Shown here one piece after another: positions 24,532 through 33,302 of a DNA stretch of 47,246 nucleotides (position 1 is its first letter; every line of letters begins with the position of its first letter). Both the position numbers and the translations under genes were made by a program. The notes beneath the pieces are model-generated. The model was not told the DNA's origin. It worked only from the letters and a program-made list of their open reading frames with translations, and did not search any database. The DNA comes from UBA2428 sp002343545 (GTDB lineage: Bacteria > Bdellovibrionota > UBA2428): the NCBI GenBank assembly GCA_937952285.1, contig CALFZE010000005.1, positions 1 to 47,246 on the forward strand, read 5' to 3'.

Positions 24532-24554
24532 GATTGGGAGGATCCCCCGCAATC
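24532..24554. promoter_or_regulatory. Inverted repeat between divergent genes (possible operator)
   Basis: GATTGGG (24532-24538) faces CAATC (24550-24554) with CCC next to it, an imperfect dyad of about 23 bp in the 157-bp gap between the secreted protein and the TPR regulator gene. Such a position suits autoregulation by the TPR regulator. No clear -35/-10 boxes were identified. Confidence 0.3.
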
Positions 24555-24661
24555 ACTCTCTGAGGAAGCTTCCCACCTCTCGCCCCCCTTCGCTACGAAC
24601 AAATCGGAGCGATTAAATGTTACGATTTGATACCCTCAACGGTTTGCTTTAGAGCCAAGCG

Positions 24662-26533
24662 ATGGCGAAAAGCTCCGAGGCCCTGTCCTTGCTCCAGCGC
24701 GGCCAGTTCCAGAGCGTCCTCGACCTTTATCGCGCCGACCAGATCGGCAAGACGGAGAACGAACAGATCGCGGTCCTCGGCAGCCTCGCCTTTTCGGGGG
24801 ACGCCAAGCTGCTCGAAGAACTCACGAAGCGTTGGATCCCGGGCTTCGGCGCCGAAGCCCACGCCGTCGCCCTTCATTACCGGTCGCTCGCGTTCATTCG
24901 CGCCTCCCGTTACGACGAGTCCAAACAAACCCTCGTCGAGCTCTTTCGCTGGGTGCGGCGGCACACCATCCCGCGCGAATCCGCGGCCGGTTACGGCGCC
25001 TACCAGAGCCTGGCCTTTTTTCACTTTTTCACGGGGCGCTACCGCCTCGCGAAACGCTACGCCCGGCGGGCGCTCACGATCGCCGTCGTCACGAAGGCGC
25101 CCTTCGGAGAGGCGCTGAGCCTCGACCTCTTGGGCCATACCCAAGTCCAGCTCGGCGAAATCCGGGAAGGCTTGCGCGACTTCGAGAAGGCCGCGCGCGT
25201 TTGCACCCAGATGGAGCTTTCCGCCCTCGGGGACTCGATCCGCTTCAGCGTCGCCCAGGCCGAAGCCTTCTACGGCCTCAAGCCCGCGACCGCCCTGCGG
25301 GACGGCGAGCGGGCCCTCCGCAAACTCACGCCTTCGAACACCTTCGCCAACGGCGAACTCCTGCTCGAGCTCGCGCGCCAGCACCAGCTCCGTGGGAACT
25401 TCCGCGAGGCCGAGGCCAAACTCGAAGCCGCCGCCGAGCACATCCTGCGCACCGAGAACCGGCGTCAGCTCGGCAAGCTCAACGTCGCCATCGCGACGCT
25501 CGCGCGCAACCGCGGTCAGCGTCTCGCCTCGCTCTCGCCGCTCCACAACGCGCGCAAGCACCTCGACCCCAAAGTCGATCGCGCCCTGCTAGCCATCGTC
25601 GAAGGCGCGCTCTACGAGATCCGTCCCGAGCCCGAGCTCGCCCGACGGCTGGTGGCCTCGGCGCGCGCCTCGCGCGGGGCCCTTCAGCGACGCCACCTCG
25701 CGCGCCTCGGGCTCTGGCCCGCCGACGACTTGCCGGAACGCGGCCAAGACAAACTCGGCGACCTGATCGAGGATCTGCGCGCGGGCTCGCGCAAGGCCTT
25801 CCACGCCGCGCTCGCGAACGGCTACTACGGACTCTTGCGCCACTACTTCCGTTCGCCGCCCCAACAGCGCGTGCTCGTCACGGACAACGAGCAGACCCAA
25901 TTTTGGGCCCTCGAGCCGGACTCCATTCGGCCGCTCGACTTCGGCCAATCGCAGATTCTCCGCAGCTGCCTGCGCGAGCTGCTGCGCGGTCCGCGGCGAA
26001 AACTCGAGCTCACCGAGGCCATCTGGGGCGTGGCTTACCACCCGCACCAGAACGACCCCGCCTTCTTCCGGGCGATGACGCGACTTAAAGCCCAACTCAA
26101 CGCCTTCACGCCCTGGATCCTGAGCGAAGGCGACCACTACCGACTCGCGCAGGATATCGTCGTGAGGAACGCCGAGGCGCCCTCCGAAGCGAAGCCTTCG
26201 TCGCCCGAGCACGACGCGGCCGAGCGCCCCGCCCCGACGCCCTTCGCAAACGCGCCGACCGAGATCCCCTTGCGCGCGCGCCTGACCCGCCGGCAACAGC
26301 GGGCCCTCGAAGAAGCCGAACGCCGCGGAGAGATCGGAGCGCCGCAACTCGCCAAGCTCTGCCGCGTGACCCGCATGACGGCCTACCGCGACCTCCACGA
26401 GCTCTGTCGCCTGGGCCTTCTCTTCGTGAGCGGGCGGGCGCGCCAAACGCGCTACCGCCTCGTGGAGACTCCGGATCAGGGTCCGCACAAAGGCAGGGCC
26501 CCGACGAAGAAGAGAAGCCGGCGGGAGACTTAA
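24662..26533 (+). CDS. TPR-containing regulator with two winged-helix domains
   Basis: 623 residues, cytoplasmic. Residues about 1-330 form helical TPR-like repeats (for example GYGAYQSLAFFHFFTGRYRLAKRYARRAL and GEALSLDLLGHTQVQLGEI). Residues about 420-500 (ILRSCLRELLRGPRRKLELTEAIW ... RLKAQLNAF ... GDHYRLA) match the pattern of an OmpR/SARP-type winged helix. After an Ala/Pro linker, residues about 550-605 (LTRRQQRALEEAERRG, LAKLCRVTRMTAYRDLHELCRLGLL) form a second helix-turn-helix of the DeoR/Fic-associated kind. The ribosome-binding site is weak. It ends overlapping the convergent rlmE stop by 3 bp. Target genes are unknown; the divergent secreted/haem-barrel pair is an obvious candidate. 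Confidence 0.8.
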   Translation: MAKSSEALSLLQRGQFQSVLDLYRADQIGKTENEQIAVLGSLAFSGDAKLLEELTKRWIPGFGAEAHAVALHYRSLAFIRASRYDESKQTLVELFRWVRRHTIPRESAAGYGAYQSLAFFHFFTGRYRLAKRYARRALTIAVVTKAPFGEALSLDLLGHTQVQLGEIREGLRDFEKAARVCTQMELSALGDSIRFSVAQAEAFYGLKPATALRDGERALRKLTPSNTFANGELLLELARQHQLRGNFREAEAKLEAAAEHILRTENRRQLGKLNVAIATLARNRGQRLASLSPLHNARKHLDPKVDRALLAIVEGALYEIRPEPELARRLVASARASRGALQRRHLARLGLWPADDLPERGQDKLGDLIEDLRAGSRKAFHAALANGYYGLLRHYFRSPPQQRVLVTDNEQTQFWALEPDSIRPLDFGQSQILRSCLRELLRGPRRKLELTEAIWGVAYHPHQNDPAFFRAMTRLKAQLNAFTPWILSEGDHYRLAQDIVVRNAEAPSEAKPSSPEHDAAERPAPTPFANAPTEIPLRARLTRRQQRALEEAERRGEIGAPQLAKLCRVTRMTAYRDLHELCRLGLLFVSGRARQTRYRLVETPDQGPHKGRAPTKKRSRRET

Positions 26534-27171
26534 TCCTGGGCGGGCGCGGCGAGCGTGCCCGACTCGCGGAACTCAAGCCCCACGACGTAGACCTCGCGGC
26601 TGCCCTCGCGGATGGCCTCGGGCCGGTTCACCGAGCAGCGGCGGAACGCCTTCTTCATCTCGAGGAAGAACTCGGTAAAACCCGGCCCCTCGAAGACCTT
26701 ACAGACGAAGCTCCCGCCGTTCTTGAGGAGTCCGCGGCGTCCCAGGTAGAGGGCGAACTCCGCGAGCGCCACGCTCTTCGCGCAATCGGCGTCGGAGATG
26801 CCCGTCGTCTTGGACATAGCGTCGCTCTGGATGTGATCGAAGGGACGGATTCCCTCGAAACGCGGGTCGTCCGCCTTGAGATCGTAAATATCGCCGACGA
26901 CCGTCGTGACGTTCGGCAGATCGATGCGCACGGGCGACAGATCGATGCCCCAAAAAAGGCCTTGGCCGGTCGTCTTGCGGTGCGCGTACTGCAGCCAAGA
27001 TCCGGGCGCGCAACCCAAGTCGAGGACCTTCATCCCCTTGGAATAAAAACGGAATTTTTTGTCGAGCTCTTCGAGCTTCAGGGCCGAGCGCGCCACGAAG
27101 CCCTGCTTCTTGGCGGCGTGATAGTAGTCGTCCTTCGGGACGTAGCGCTTACCGGCCCGGGTTTTTCCCAT
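26530..27171 (-). CDS. rlmE: 23S rRNA (uridine-2'-O-)-methyltransferase
   Basis: 213 residues. FtsJ/RrmJ family enzyme, expected to methylate U2552 of 23S rRNA with SAM. The catalytic K-D-K-E set is visible: K32 (ARSALKL), D117 (SDAMSKTTG), K158 (VCKVFEG) and E193 (REGSREVYVV). SAM motif I is VLDLGCAPGSWLQ (49-61). The N-terminus is the usual basic segment. ftsH and folP, common neighbours elsewhere, are absent. Confidence 0.94.
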   Translation of the reverse strand: MGKTRAGKRYVPKDDYYHAAKKQGFVARSALKLEELDKKFRFYSKGMKVLDLGCAPGSWLQYAHRKTTGQGLFWGIDLSPVRIDLPNVTTVVGDIYDLKADDPRFEGIRPFDHIQSDAMSKTTGISDADCAKSVALAEFALYLGRRGLLKNGGSFVCKVFEGPGFTEFFLEMKKAFRRCSVNRPEAIREGSREVYVVGLEFRESGTLAAPAQD

Positions 27172-27277
27172 GCGTTCCGCTTAAGGGCCTTAATTCGCCG
27201 TGTAAAGACCATTTAATTCGATGTGTTGTTGTTAAATATTGTAAAGCGGTTCCACTTTGAAACCACAGGGGAACACC

Positions 27278-28762
27278 ATGAAGCTCTCGATCGTCGCCCT
27301 CCTCCTCTCCGCCACCGCCCTCCCGGCCTTCGGCCAGAGCGGCATCAACGTTATCGTCATGGACGAAGGCGTCGACTTTACGCATCCCCGCATCAGCCCC
27401 TACATGAACAAGAACATCGGCGAGGACGCCGAACCGAACCGCCTCGACGACGACCGCAACGGCTTCGTGGACGACATCCTCGGCTGGAACCTCGTCTCGA
27501 ACGACGGCGAGCAAATGCCGGCTTGGCTCATGAAGGCCTTCACCGAGAACCTCGCGCGCGTGCGCCAGCTCTTCGCAATGAACGACCTCGCCGAGCAAGG
27601 CGACATGCGCACGATCCTGCAGCTCCGCGCGAACCGCCAGGTCCGCGAGCTTATGTACGCCTACCTCACGAAGAGCCACGGCACCCACGTCGCCGGCATC
27701 GTGGCCGCCGCGAGCCGCGGCAGCGCGCGCATCTCGAACCTGAACATCTTCACGGAATCCCGTCTCCCGCTGGGCATGTCCCCGCGCTCGGCCGTTCCGG
27801 CCCTCGAAGCCAACAACAACGAGCCCGACGCGAACTTCATCGACTTCCTTTCGCGCCGCTCGCTCATCGATCGCGAGCTGGCGAACGCCCGCCGCGAAGA
27901 AGCCGACTTCGAGCGCGTCACCCGCCAGTACCTCTCCGCGCACGGCCAAGGCGTCGTGAACATGAGCTTCGGTACGATGCTCTTCACGATGAAGGCCGGC
28001 CTCGACGACGCCTGGAAGGCCGCCCTCCAAGAGCGCCGCATGGATCCGAACACGCCCCGCACCGCCGAGCAGGAAGCCAACCTGAACTACTTCGCCGAGA
28101 CGCTCTACGAAATCCGCGAGCAATCGCTCGCGAACGTCATGCGCGCCTCCCCGAACGTGCTCTTCGTCGTGGCCGCCGGTAACGACACGGTCGACAACGA
28201 TGTGAACGGCGTCGCGCCGGCCAACCTCTCGGCCAAGCTGAAGAACGTTATTACGGTCGCCGCCGTCGACAAGAAAGGCGCCCTCACGGACTTCTCCGAC
28301 TACGGCGCGAAAACCGTCAACGTGGGCGCCCTCGGCCACGCCGTGAAGTCCGCGGCCCCGGCCGGCCTCGAAGTCCTCATGAGCGGCACCTCGATGGCCG
28401 CCCCCTACGTCGCGGGCGTCGCGGCCCGCCTGCGCGCGGCCAACCCGCTGCTCCCGGCTTCGGAGATTCGCTCGATCCTCGAGCGTACCGGCCGCCGTTC
28501 CCCGACCCTCGTCGGCAAGACGACGACCGGCATGGTCATCGACGCGACCCAAGCCCTCCTCGCGGCCCAGCGCCGCCCGGGCGGCCGCACGGTGCCCCCG
28601 GCCCGCACGGCGCTCCCGAACGGTCGCGGCATCCAGATCGAAGGCTCCTCGCCGGAGTTCACGATCATGCTCGACACCTTCGCCCGCCCCGGCACGACCG
28701 CCGAGACGAACGAGATCGTTCGCGAAGGCGCGCAACGTCGCGGCCGCCGCAGCATCCGCTAA
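27278..28762 (+). CDS. Secreted S8 (subtilisin-like) serine protease without prodomain
   Basis: 494 residues from the ATG at 27278, which has AGGGGAA upstream; the frame is also open slightly further 5'. A signal peptide ends near FGQS (about 20). The catalytic domain starts immediately: D29 (VIVMDEGVDFTHP), H134 (SHGTHVAG), oxyanion N302 (AAGND), S372 (GTSMAAPYVAG). A D-rich DDDRNGFVDDILGW segment (57-70) is like the metal-binding loop in related proteases. Usual S8 exoproteases carry a 60-100-residue propeptide before the first catalytic Asp; here there is no room for one. An insertion of about 100 residues lies between Asp and His. The C-terminal 85 residues are basic. Confidence 0.93.
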   Translation: MKLSIVALLLSATALPAFGQSGINVIVMDEGVDFTHPRISPYMNKNIGEDAEPNRLDDDRNGFVDDILGWNLVSNDGEQMPAWLMKAFTENLARVRQLFAMNDLAEQGDMRTILQLRANRQVRELMYAYLTKSHGTHVAGIVAAASRGSARISNLNIFTESRLPLGMSPRSAVPALEANNNEPDANFIDFLSRRSLIDRELANARREEADFERVTRQYLSAHGQGVVNMSFGTMLFTMKAGLDDAWKAALQERRMDPNTPRTAEQEANLNYFAETLYEIREQSLANVMRASPNVLFVVAAGNDTVDNDVNGVAPANLSAKLKNVITVAAVDKKGALTDFSDYGAKTVNVGALGHAVKSAAPAGLEVLMSGTSMAAPYVAGVAARLRAANPLLPASEIRSILERTGRRSPTLVGKTTTGMVIDATQALLAAQRRPGGRTVPPARTALPNGRGIQIEGSSPEFTIMLDTFARPGTTAETNEIVREGAQRRGRRSIR

Positions 28763-28786
28763 GTCGCCCGCACCTTTCGTGCACGC

Positions 28787-28824
28787 CGAGGGCCCCGATC
28801 GAAAGATCGAGGCCCTCGCTTTTT
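28787..28824 (+). terminator. Rho-independent terminator after the S8 protease
   Basis: CGAGGGCC (28787-28794) pairs with GGCCCTCG (28811-28818). An inner GATC-GAAA-GATC hairpin extends the stem, and a T-run follows (28820-28824), 24 bp after the stop codon. Confidence 0.9.
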
Positions 28825-28983
28825 CGGAACGCCCCTCGTCGCGGATCGCCCGCGCCCCGGGCAGCCGTCTAAAACTTCGACACCCCCTCCGGCGCCGACC
28901 CTCCCGCCTTTCGCGGGTTTCGGGCCCTCCCGGGATTTGGCCCGCGCCTTGCTTCTTAAGGCGAAAGACTTTGGGGGGATTCC

Positions 28984-30066
28984 ATGAAGACCAGCATGAA
29001 CCGCGGCCGTTTCGTGGCTTTCACGATTTTGACCCTTTCGCTCTTGGCCGGCCTCGAGGCCCAGGCCCGCGATCCCGCGCCCACGAATACGGTCTTCACC
29101 CGCAAGCCGCTTTTCGAGTCCAAGCCCAAGGCGCCGCCCAAGTGCGCGAGCGACAAGCACGTCTCGCTCGCTCCGCACGACTACTTCGATGAAGCCATCA
29201 TCTTCCCGGGTGGCCCCTTCAAGGGCTGCCAGGCCGACACGAGCAGCGAGCGCTCCATCAAGGCCCTCGACGACTCGCAGATGCGACGCATCCTGGGCAG
29301 CCGCGAATACGCCAACCTCAAGGGGGGCACGCGCGTCTTCGCCAACTTCCGCGCGGCCGCCTTCGACAACGCGAAGTCCCGCTACAAGAAGATCAACCCG
29401 AGCGGCTTCTGGGTGGCCGCGCTCGACCCGACCGAGGTCGAGAAGATCATCGTCCAGACGGAAGTCTTCCAGAGCCTGCCCGACATTCCGGCCGCGCACA
29501 CGCAGCTGCGCCTGAAGATGTTCGACGGCAAGTGCGTACAGCTCTACTCGCAAGATCGCCGCTACCTCGGGCAAAAGGGCCCATGCGTCGAGAACTTCCT
29601 CTACTCGATCGAGGCCATGAACACGCTCGGCGCCGACGTGACCTTTGACCTCGTGAAGGGCCTGAAGGGCTACTTCATGCTCGCCTACAAGATGATCCGC
29701 CTCGGCGACAAGGCGGCCTACATGGTCGACGAAGCCAAGCACCCCGTCGTGCAGATCGAGCTCAAGCTCGAAGGGACCGAAGTCGAGCGCCTCGTCGACG
29801 CCTTCGTCAGCCAAGGCACGAACCCCGACCGCACCGAGATCTACGACACGCTCCGCGCGAGCTGCACGACCGAGCTCTACCGGGTTTTCGACAAAATCGT
29901 CGTCTCGGAGCGCGCGCCGATCCGCAACATCATCGCGGGCAACTTCATGCGCTTGCCCATCTTTCCGGAGAGCTACCTCGGGCTGCGCGGCCTCGTCGGG
30001 CAGAAGCTCAAGAACCTCGAAGAAGAAATCGGCCGCAGCCGCCGCGACCTGCTCCGCATCCCGTAA
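28984..30066 (+). CDS. Exported DUF4105-like (Lnb N-terminal-like) protein
   Basis: 360 residues. A signal peptide ends near EAQA (about 28). The central and C-terminal parts show a pattern seen in DUF4105/Lnb periplasmic domains: a segment rich in Tyr/Phe/Leu (VKGLKGYFMLAYKMIRLGD), then IELKLEGTEVERLVDAF and a Cys-containing SCTTELYRVFDKIV block. DUF4105 proteins have been tied to acyl transfer in lipoprotein N-terminus modification (Lnb) in some Firmicutes; here only distant similarity is claimed. GGGGGGA precedes the ATG. The gene stands alone between two terminators. Confidence 0.72.
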   Translation: MKTSMNRGRFVAFTILTLSLLAGLEAQARDPAPTNTVFTRKPLFESKPKAPPKCASDKHVSLAPHDYFDEAIIFPGGPFKGCQADTSSERSIKALDDSQMRRILGSREYANLKGGTRVFANFRAAAFDNAKSRYKKINPSGFWVAALDPTEVEKIIVQTEVFQSLPDIPAAHTQLRLKMFDGKCVQLYSQDRRYLGQKGPCVENFLYSIEAMNTLGADVTFDLVKGLKGYFMLAYKMIRLGDKAAYMVDEAKHPVVQIELKLEGTEVERLVDAFVSQGTNPDRTEIYDTLRASCTTELYRVFDKIVVSERAPIRNIIAGNFMRLPIFPESYLGLRGLVGQKLKNLEEEIGRSRRDLLRIP

Positions 30067-30089
30067 GCGCAAGCCGAACGCCGAATAAA

Positions 30090-30126
30090 AAAACCCCGGA
30101 CTCCCTGCGCGGGAATCCGGGGTTTT
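30090..30126. terminator. Bidirectional terminator between convergent genes
   Basis: AAAACCCCGGACTCCC (30090-30105) pairs with GGGAATCCGGGGTTTT (30111-30126) with one mismatch. A-run before and T-run after make it usable for both the DUF4105-like gene and groEL, whose stop is at 30171. Confidence 0.92.
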
Positions 30127-30170
30127 CGCGTTCTAAGCCAGGGGCCCGAACGGCGGATCCAAGCTTTCGC

Positions 30171-31826
30171 TTAGAAGTCCATGCCGCCCATGCCGCCCAT
30201 GCCACCGCCCATACCGCCGCCGGCCGGAGCCGCGGGCGCGTCTTTCTTGGGCTTCTCGGCGATCATGGCTTCCGTCGTAAGAAGGAGGCCCGCGACCGAA
30301 GCCGCGTTTTGGAGGGCCGAACGGGTCACCTTGACGGGGTCAAGGACGCCCGCCGCGAGCAGGTCTTCGAAGGTCTCGGTCGCGGCGTTGAAGCCGTGCG
30401 TAGCCGAGGCGTTCGACTTGACCTTATCGACGACGACGGCGCCGTCCCAACCGCAGTTGCCCGAGATCTGACGAAGGGGCTCTTCGATCGCGCGGCGGAT
30501 GATGCGCACGCCGACGTTCTGCTCTTCACCGTCGAGCTTGAGGGTCTCGAGGACCTTCGAAGCCTTGATGAGGGCGACGCCGCCGCCCGGAACGATGCCT
30601 TCTTCGACCGCGGCGCGGGTCGAGTTGAGGGCGTCTTCCACGCGGGCTTTCTTTTCCTTCATTTCGATTTCGGTCGCGGCGCCGACGTGAATGACGGCCA
30701 CGCCGCCCACGAGCTTGGCGAGGCGCTCTTGGAGCTTCTCGCGGTCGTAGTCGGAGGTCGTTTCTTCGACTTGGCGGCGGATCGTCTTCACGCGCGCTTC
30801 GATTTCGGCCTTGTTGCCGTTACCGTCGACGATCGTCGTGTTGTCCTTGTCGACGACGATACGCTTGGCGACACCGAGGTCCTTCAGCGTGATGCTCTCG
30901 ATCTTCATGCCGAGATCGTCGCTGATGACTTGACCGCCCGTGAGGATGGCGATGTCCTTGAGCATTTCCTTGCGGCGGTCGCCGAAGCCCGGCGCCTTGA
31001 CGGCGCAGACCTTGAGCGTGCCACGGAGACGGTTCACGACGAGCGTCGCGAGGGCCTCGCCTTCGACGTCTTCGGCGATCACGAGGAAGGGACGCTGCGA
31101 CTGCGCGATCTTCTCGAGGACCGGGAGGATGTCCTTCATGGACGAGATCTTCTTTTCGAAGATGAGGACGTAAGCGTCTTCGAGAACGGCTTCCATACGG
31201 TCGCTGTCCGTGACGAAGTACGGGGAGAGGTAGCCGCGGTCGAACTGCATACCTTCGACGACGTCGAGGGTCGTCTCGAGGGCCTTGGCTTCTTCAACCG
31301 TGATGACGCCTTCTTTGCCGACCTTTTCCATCGCGTCCGCGATGATCGTGCCGATCGTCAAGTCGCCGTTGGCCGAGATCGTGCCGACTTGCGCGATTTC
31401 TTTCTTGCCGCTGACGGGCTTGGCGACCTTCTTGAGCTCTTCGATCACCTTCGCGACCGCGGAGTCGATGCCGCGCTTGAGATCCATCGGGTTGTGACCG
31501 GCGGCCACCATCTTGGAGCCTTCGCGGTAGATCGCTTGCGCGAGGACCGTGGCGGTCGTCGTGCCGTCGCCGGCGTCGTCGTTCGTCTTAGAAGCGACTT
31601 CGCGGACCATTTGCGCGCCCATGTTCTCGAACTTGTCTTCGAGTTCGATTTCCTTGGCGACGGTCACTCCGTCTTTCGTGATGAGGGGAGCGCCGAAGCT
31701 CTTCTCGATCACGACGTTACGGCCGCGGGGCCCGAGGGTCACCTTGACGGCTTCGGCGAGGATGTTCACGCCGTTCAAGATCGAGCGGCGGGCGGTTTCG
31801 TTGAACGTTACAATTTTAGCTGCCAT
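30171..31826 (-). CDS. groEL: Chaperonin GroEL (Hsp60)
   Basis: 551 residues. ATP-driven folding chamber subunit. The N-terminus MAAKIVTFNETARRSILNGVNILAEAV, the nucleotide site EKSFGAPLITKDGVTVAKEIELED and DAGDGTTTATVLA, and the Gly-Met-rich tail ending GGMGGMDF are diagnostic. AGGAG lies before the ATG. groES is 23 bp upstream. The sequence is full length without anomalies. Confidence 0.98.
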   Translation of the reverse strand: MAAKIVTFNETARRSILNGVNILAEAVKVTLGPRGRNVVIEKSFGAPLITKDGVTVAKEIELEDKFENMGAQMVREVASKTNDDAGDGTTTATVLAQAIYREGSKMVAAGHNPMDLKRGIDSAVAKVIEELKKVAKPVSGKKEIAQVGTISANGDLTIGTIIADAMEKVGKEGVITVEEAKALETTLDVVEGMQFDRGYLSPYFVTDSDRMEAVLEDAYVLIFEKKISSMKDILPVLEKIAQSQRPFLVIAEDVEGEALATLVVNRLRGTLKVCAVKAPGFGDRRKEMLKDIAILTGGQVISDDLGMKIESITLKDLGVAKRIVVDKDNTTIVDGNGNKAEIEARVKTIRRQVEETTSDYDREKLQERLAKLVGGVAVIHVGAATEIEMKEKKARVEDALNSTRAAVEEGIVPGGGVALIKASKVLETLKLDGEEQNVGVRIIRRAIEEPLRQISGNCGWDGAVVVDKVKSNASATHGFNAATETFEDLLAAGVLDPVKVTRSALQNAASVAGLLLTTEAMIAEKPKKDAPAAPAGGGMGGGMGGMGGMDF

Positions 31827-31849
31827 TTGATTCGCTCCTTGGACTTTCG

Positions 31850-32137
31850 TTATTCAATGATCGCGAGGATGTCTTCTTCGCGGAGGATAAGGTGTTCTTC
31901 GCTCTCGATCTTGATCTCGGTGCCGGCGTACTTGCCGAAGAGGACCTTGTCGCCCTTCTTCACGTCCATCGGACGGACCTTGCCGTCTTCGAGGATGCGG
32001 CCGTTGCCGACGGCGATGACGGAGCCTTCGAGCGGCTTCTCTTTGGCGGTGTCGGGGATGATGATCCCGCCCTTGGTCTTCTCTTCTTCGGCGAGACGCT
32101 TGACGATGATGCGGTCATGCAAAGGACGAATAGCCAT
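31850..32137 (-). CDS. groES: Co-chaperonin GroES (Hsp10)
   Basis: 95 residues. It caps the GroEL ring. The start IRPLHDRIIVKR and the mobile loop region EEEKTKGGIIIPDTAKEKP are typical. GAGGAGG precedes the ATG. No CIRCE inverted repeat (TTAGCACTC-N9-GAGTGCTAA) is present in the 63 bp before the gene, so HrcA control through a local CIRCE is unlikely. The gene may be read from a promoter upstream of the zinc-ribbon gene. Confidence 0.98.
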   Translation of the reverse strand: MAIRPLHDRIIVKRLAEEEKTKGGIIIPDTAKEKPLEGSVIAVGNGRILEDGKVRPMDVKKGDKVLFGKYAGTEIKIESEEHLILREEDILAIIE

Positions 32138-32200
32138 TTCTAAAGAACCTCCTCAATAAACAACGGCCGTCCCCTCGGGGATCGCGCCGATTTCAAACAA

Positions 32201-32422
32201 CTAAGCGTCACCGCCGCCCTTGGCGGCCGTGGACGGGGACGAACGCTTGTAATCCGTGGTGTACCAACCGCTTCCCTTGAGGGCAAAGCTGGTGGACGAG
32301 ATGATCTTTTCGAGGGTGCCCTTCTTCTGGCACTTCGGGCAAGCTTCGGGCGCGGGATCGCTCATCTTCGCACAAACTTCGGAAACCTGTCCGCAATCGT
32401 TGCACTTGTACTCGTAGATCAT
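32201..32422 (-). CDS. FmdB-family zinc-ribbon protein
   Basis: 73 residues. The N-terminus MIYEYKCNDCG with C7/C10 and the second pair C28/C31 (EACPKC) form the zinc ribbon of the FmdB putative regulatory family. The Ser/Gly-rich tail (GSGWYTTDYKRSS) is also typical. The molecular function of the family is not settled. GGAGAG lies upstream of the ATG. It lies 63 bp upstream of groES on the same strand and could share its transcript. Confidence 0.9.
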   Translation of the reverse strand: MIYEYKCNDCGQVSEVCAKMSDPAPEACPKCQKKGTLEKIISSTSFALKGSGWYTTDYKRSSPSTAAKGGGDA

Positions 32423-32598
32423 AGAGTTCGACTCTCCTACCCCGTTTTTTTCGGGCTCACCACTCCGTTCGCCTGCAATTTGGAAGCCGCGAAGCCAAGG
32501 TCAAGGTCACTCGCAAAATTTTCGTTTTCGACCCGCGAAAACCAAGGAACCTTGCGAAAGCGGGAGGGGCCGACTAGGATCACTAGAATCAAATTTTC

Positions 32599-32672
32599 GG
32601 CGGCATAGCCAAGTGGTAAGGCAAGGCTCTGCAAAAGCTTCACCCCCGGTTCAAATCCGGGTGCCGCCTCCA
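32599..32672 (+). tRNA. tRNA-Cys (anticodon GCA)
   Basis: The acceptor arm GGCGGCA pairs with TGCCGCC. The D-arm GCC-AAGTGGTAA-GGC, the anticodon loop CTGCAAA with GCA in the centre (stem AGGCT/AGCTT) and the T-arm CCCGG-TTCAAAT-CCGGG are all intact. The 3' CCA is encoded. It lies alone on the plus strand, divergent from the fmdB gene. Confidence 0.97.
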
Positions 32673-32803
32673 GTTTTTACCCTCCTAAAGCTAAGAAATC
32701 GTTTTTATTAGCGCTTTGCGAAGAACTCGCGCGCGACGTAGAGCTTGCTCTGGACTAGCATTTTTCCCGGCCGGCCCCATCGCTTCCCGGCCGAGGAGGA
32801 CGC

Positions 32804-33271
32804 TTGAAAAACTTACGCCCTTGGTTCGCGGCCGGATGCTTGGCCGTCACGCTCGCTTCGACGCCGGTCGCCTCGGCGCAGGGCGGCCCCTTTGGTCTCG
32901 GTCTCTTCGTGGGCGAGCCCGTCGGCGTCACGGCGAACATCAAGTTCTCGGAAGCCCGCTCGATCGCCTTGCTCGCGGCCTGGTCGCTCGGCAAGGGCGG
33001 CGGCTTCTACGGCCACGCGGATTATCTTTTCTATAAGCGCGGACTCTTCCAGATCGAGGGCGCGCCCTTCGACTTGCACTTCGGCCTCGGCGCCGGCGTC
33101 GGCGCCCATTCCGACGGCGCGGCCCTCGCGGTGCGCGTGCCCGTGGGCTTGGGCCACACCTTCCGCTCGGCCCCGATCGAGGTCTTCGTGGAATTGGGGT
33201 TGGGCGCCTGGCTCATTCCCGCGACGGACCTCAGCGTGACGGGCGGCATTGGCGGCCGTTACTACTTTTAG
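32804..33271 (+). CDS. Small secreted beta-barrel-like protein
   Basis: 155 residues, starting at TTG 32804 with GAGGAGGA close upstream. A signal peptide ends near ASAQ (about 26). The mature protein has Gly-rich alternating strands (FGLGLFVGEPVGVTANIKF, FDLHFGLGAGVGAHSDG) and ends GGIGGRYYF, with a terminal aromatic as in outer-membrane barrels. Unknown function. Its 3' side has a GC-rich hairpin shared with the convergent PilZ gene. Confidence 0.78.
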   Translation: MKNLRPWFAAGCLAVTLASTPVASAQGGPFGLGLFVGEPVGVTANIKFSEARSIALLAAWSLGKGGGFYGHADYLFYKRGLFQIEGAPFDLHFGLGAGVGAHSDGAALAVRVPVGLGHTFRSAPIEVFVELGLGAWLIPATDLSVTGGIGGRYYF

Positions 33272-33278
33272 GCTTTGC

Positions 33279-33302
33279 GACGGCGCGGGCCCCCGCGCCG
33301 TC
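33279..33302. terminator. GC-rich hairpin between convergent genes
   Basis: GACGGCGCGGG (33279-33289) and CCCGCGCCGTC (33292-33302) are perfect complements, forming a 10-bp stem with a small loop right after the barrel gene and touching the PilZ gene's stop. No T-run follows, so termination may be inefficient. Confidence 0.5.

Noticed and set aside
32138..32200. CIRCE element before groES
   Set aside because: Searched for TTAGCACTC and GAGTGCTAA; neither is present.
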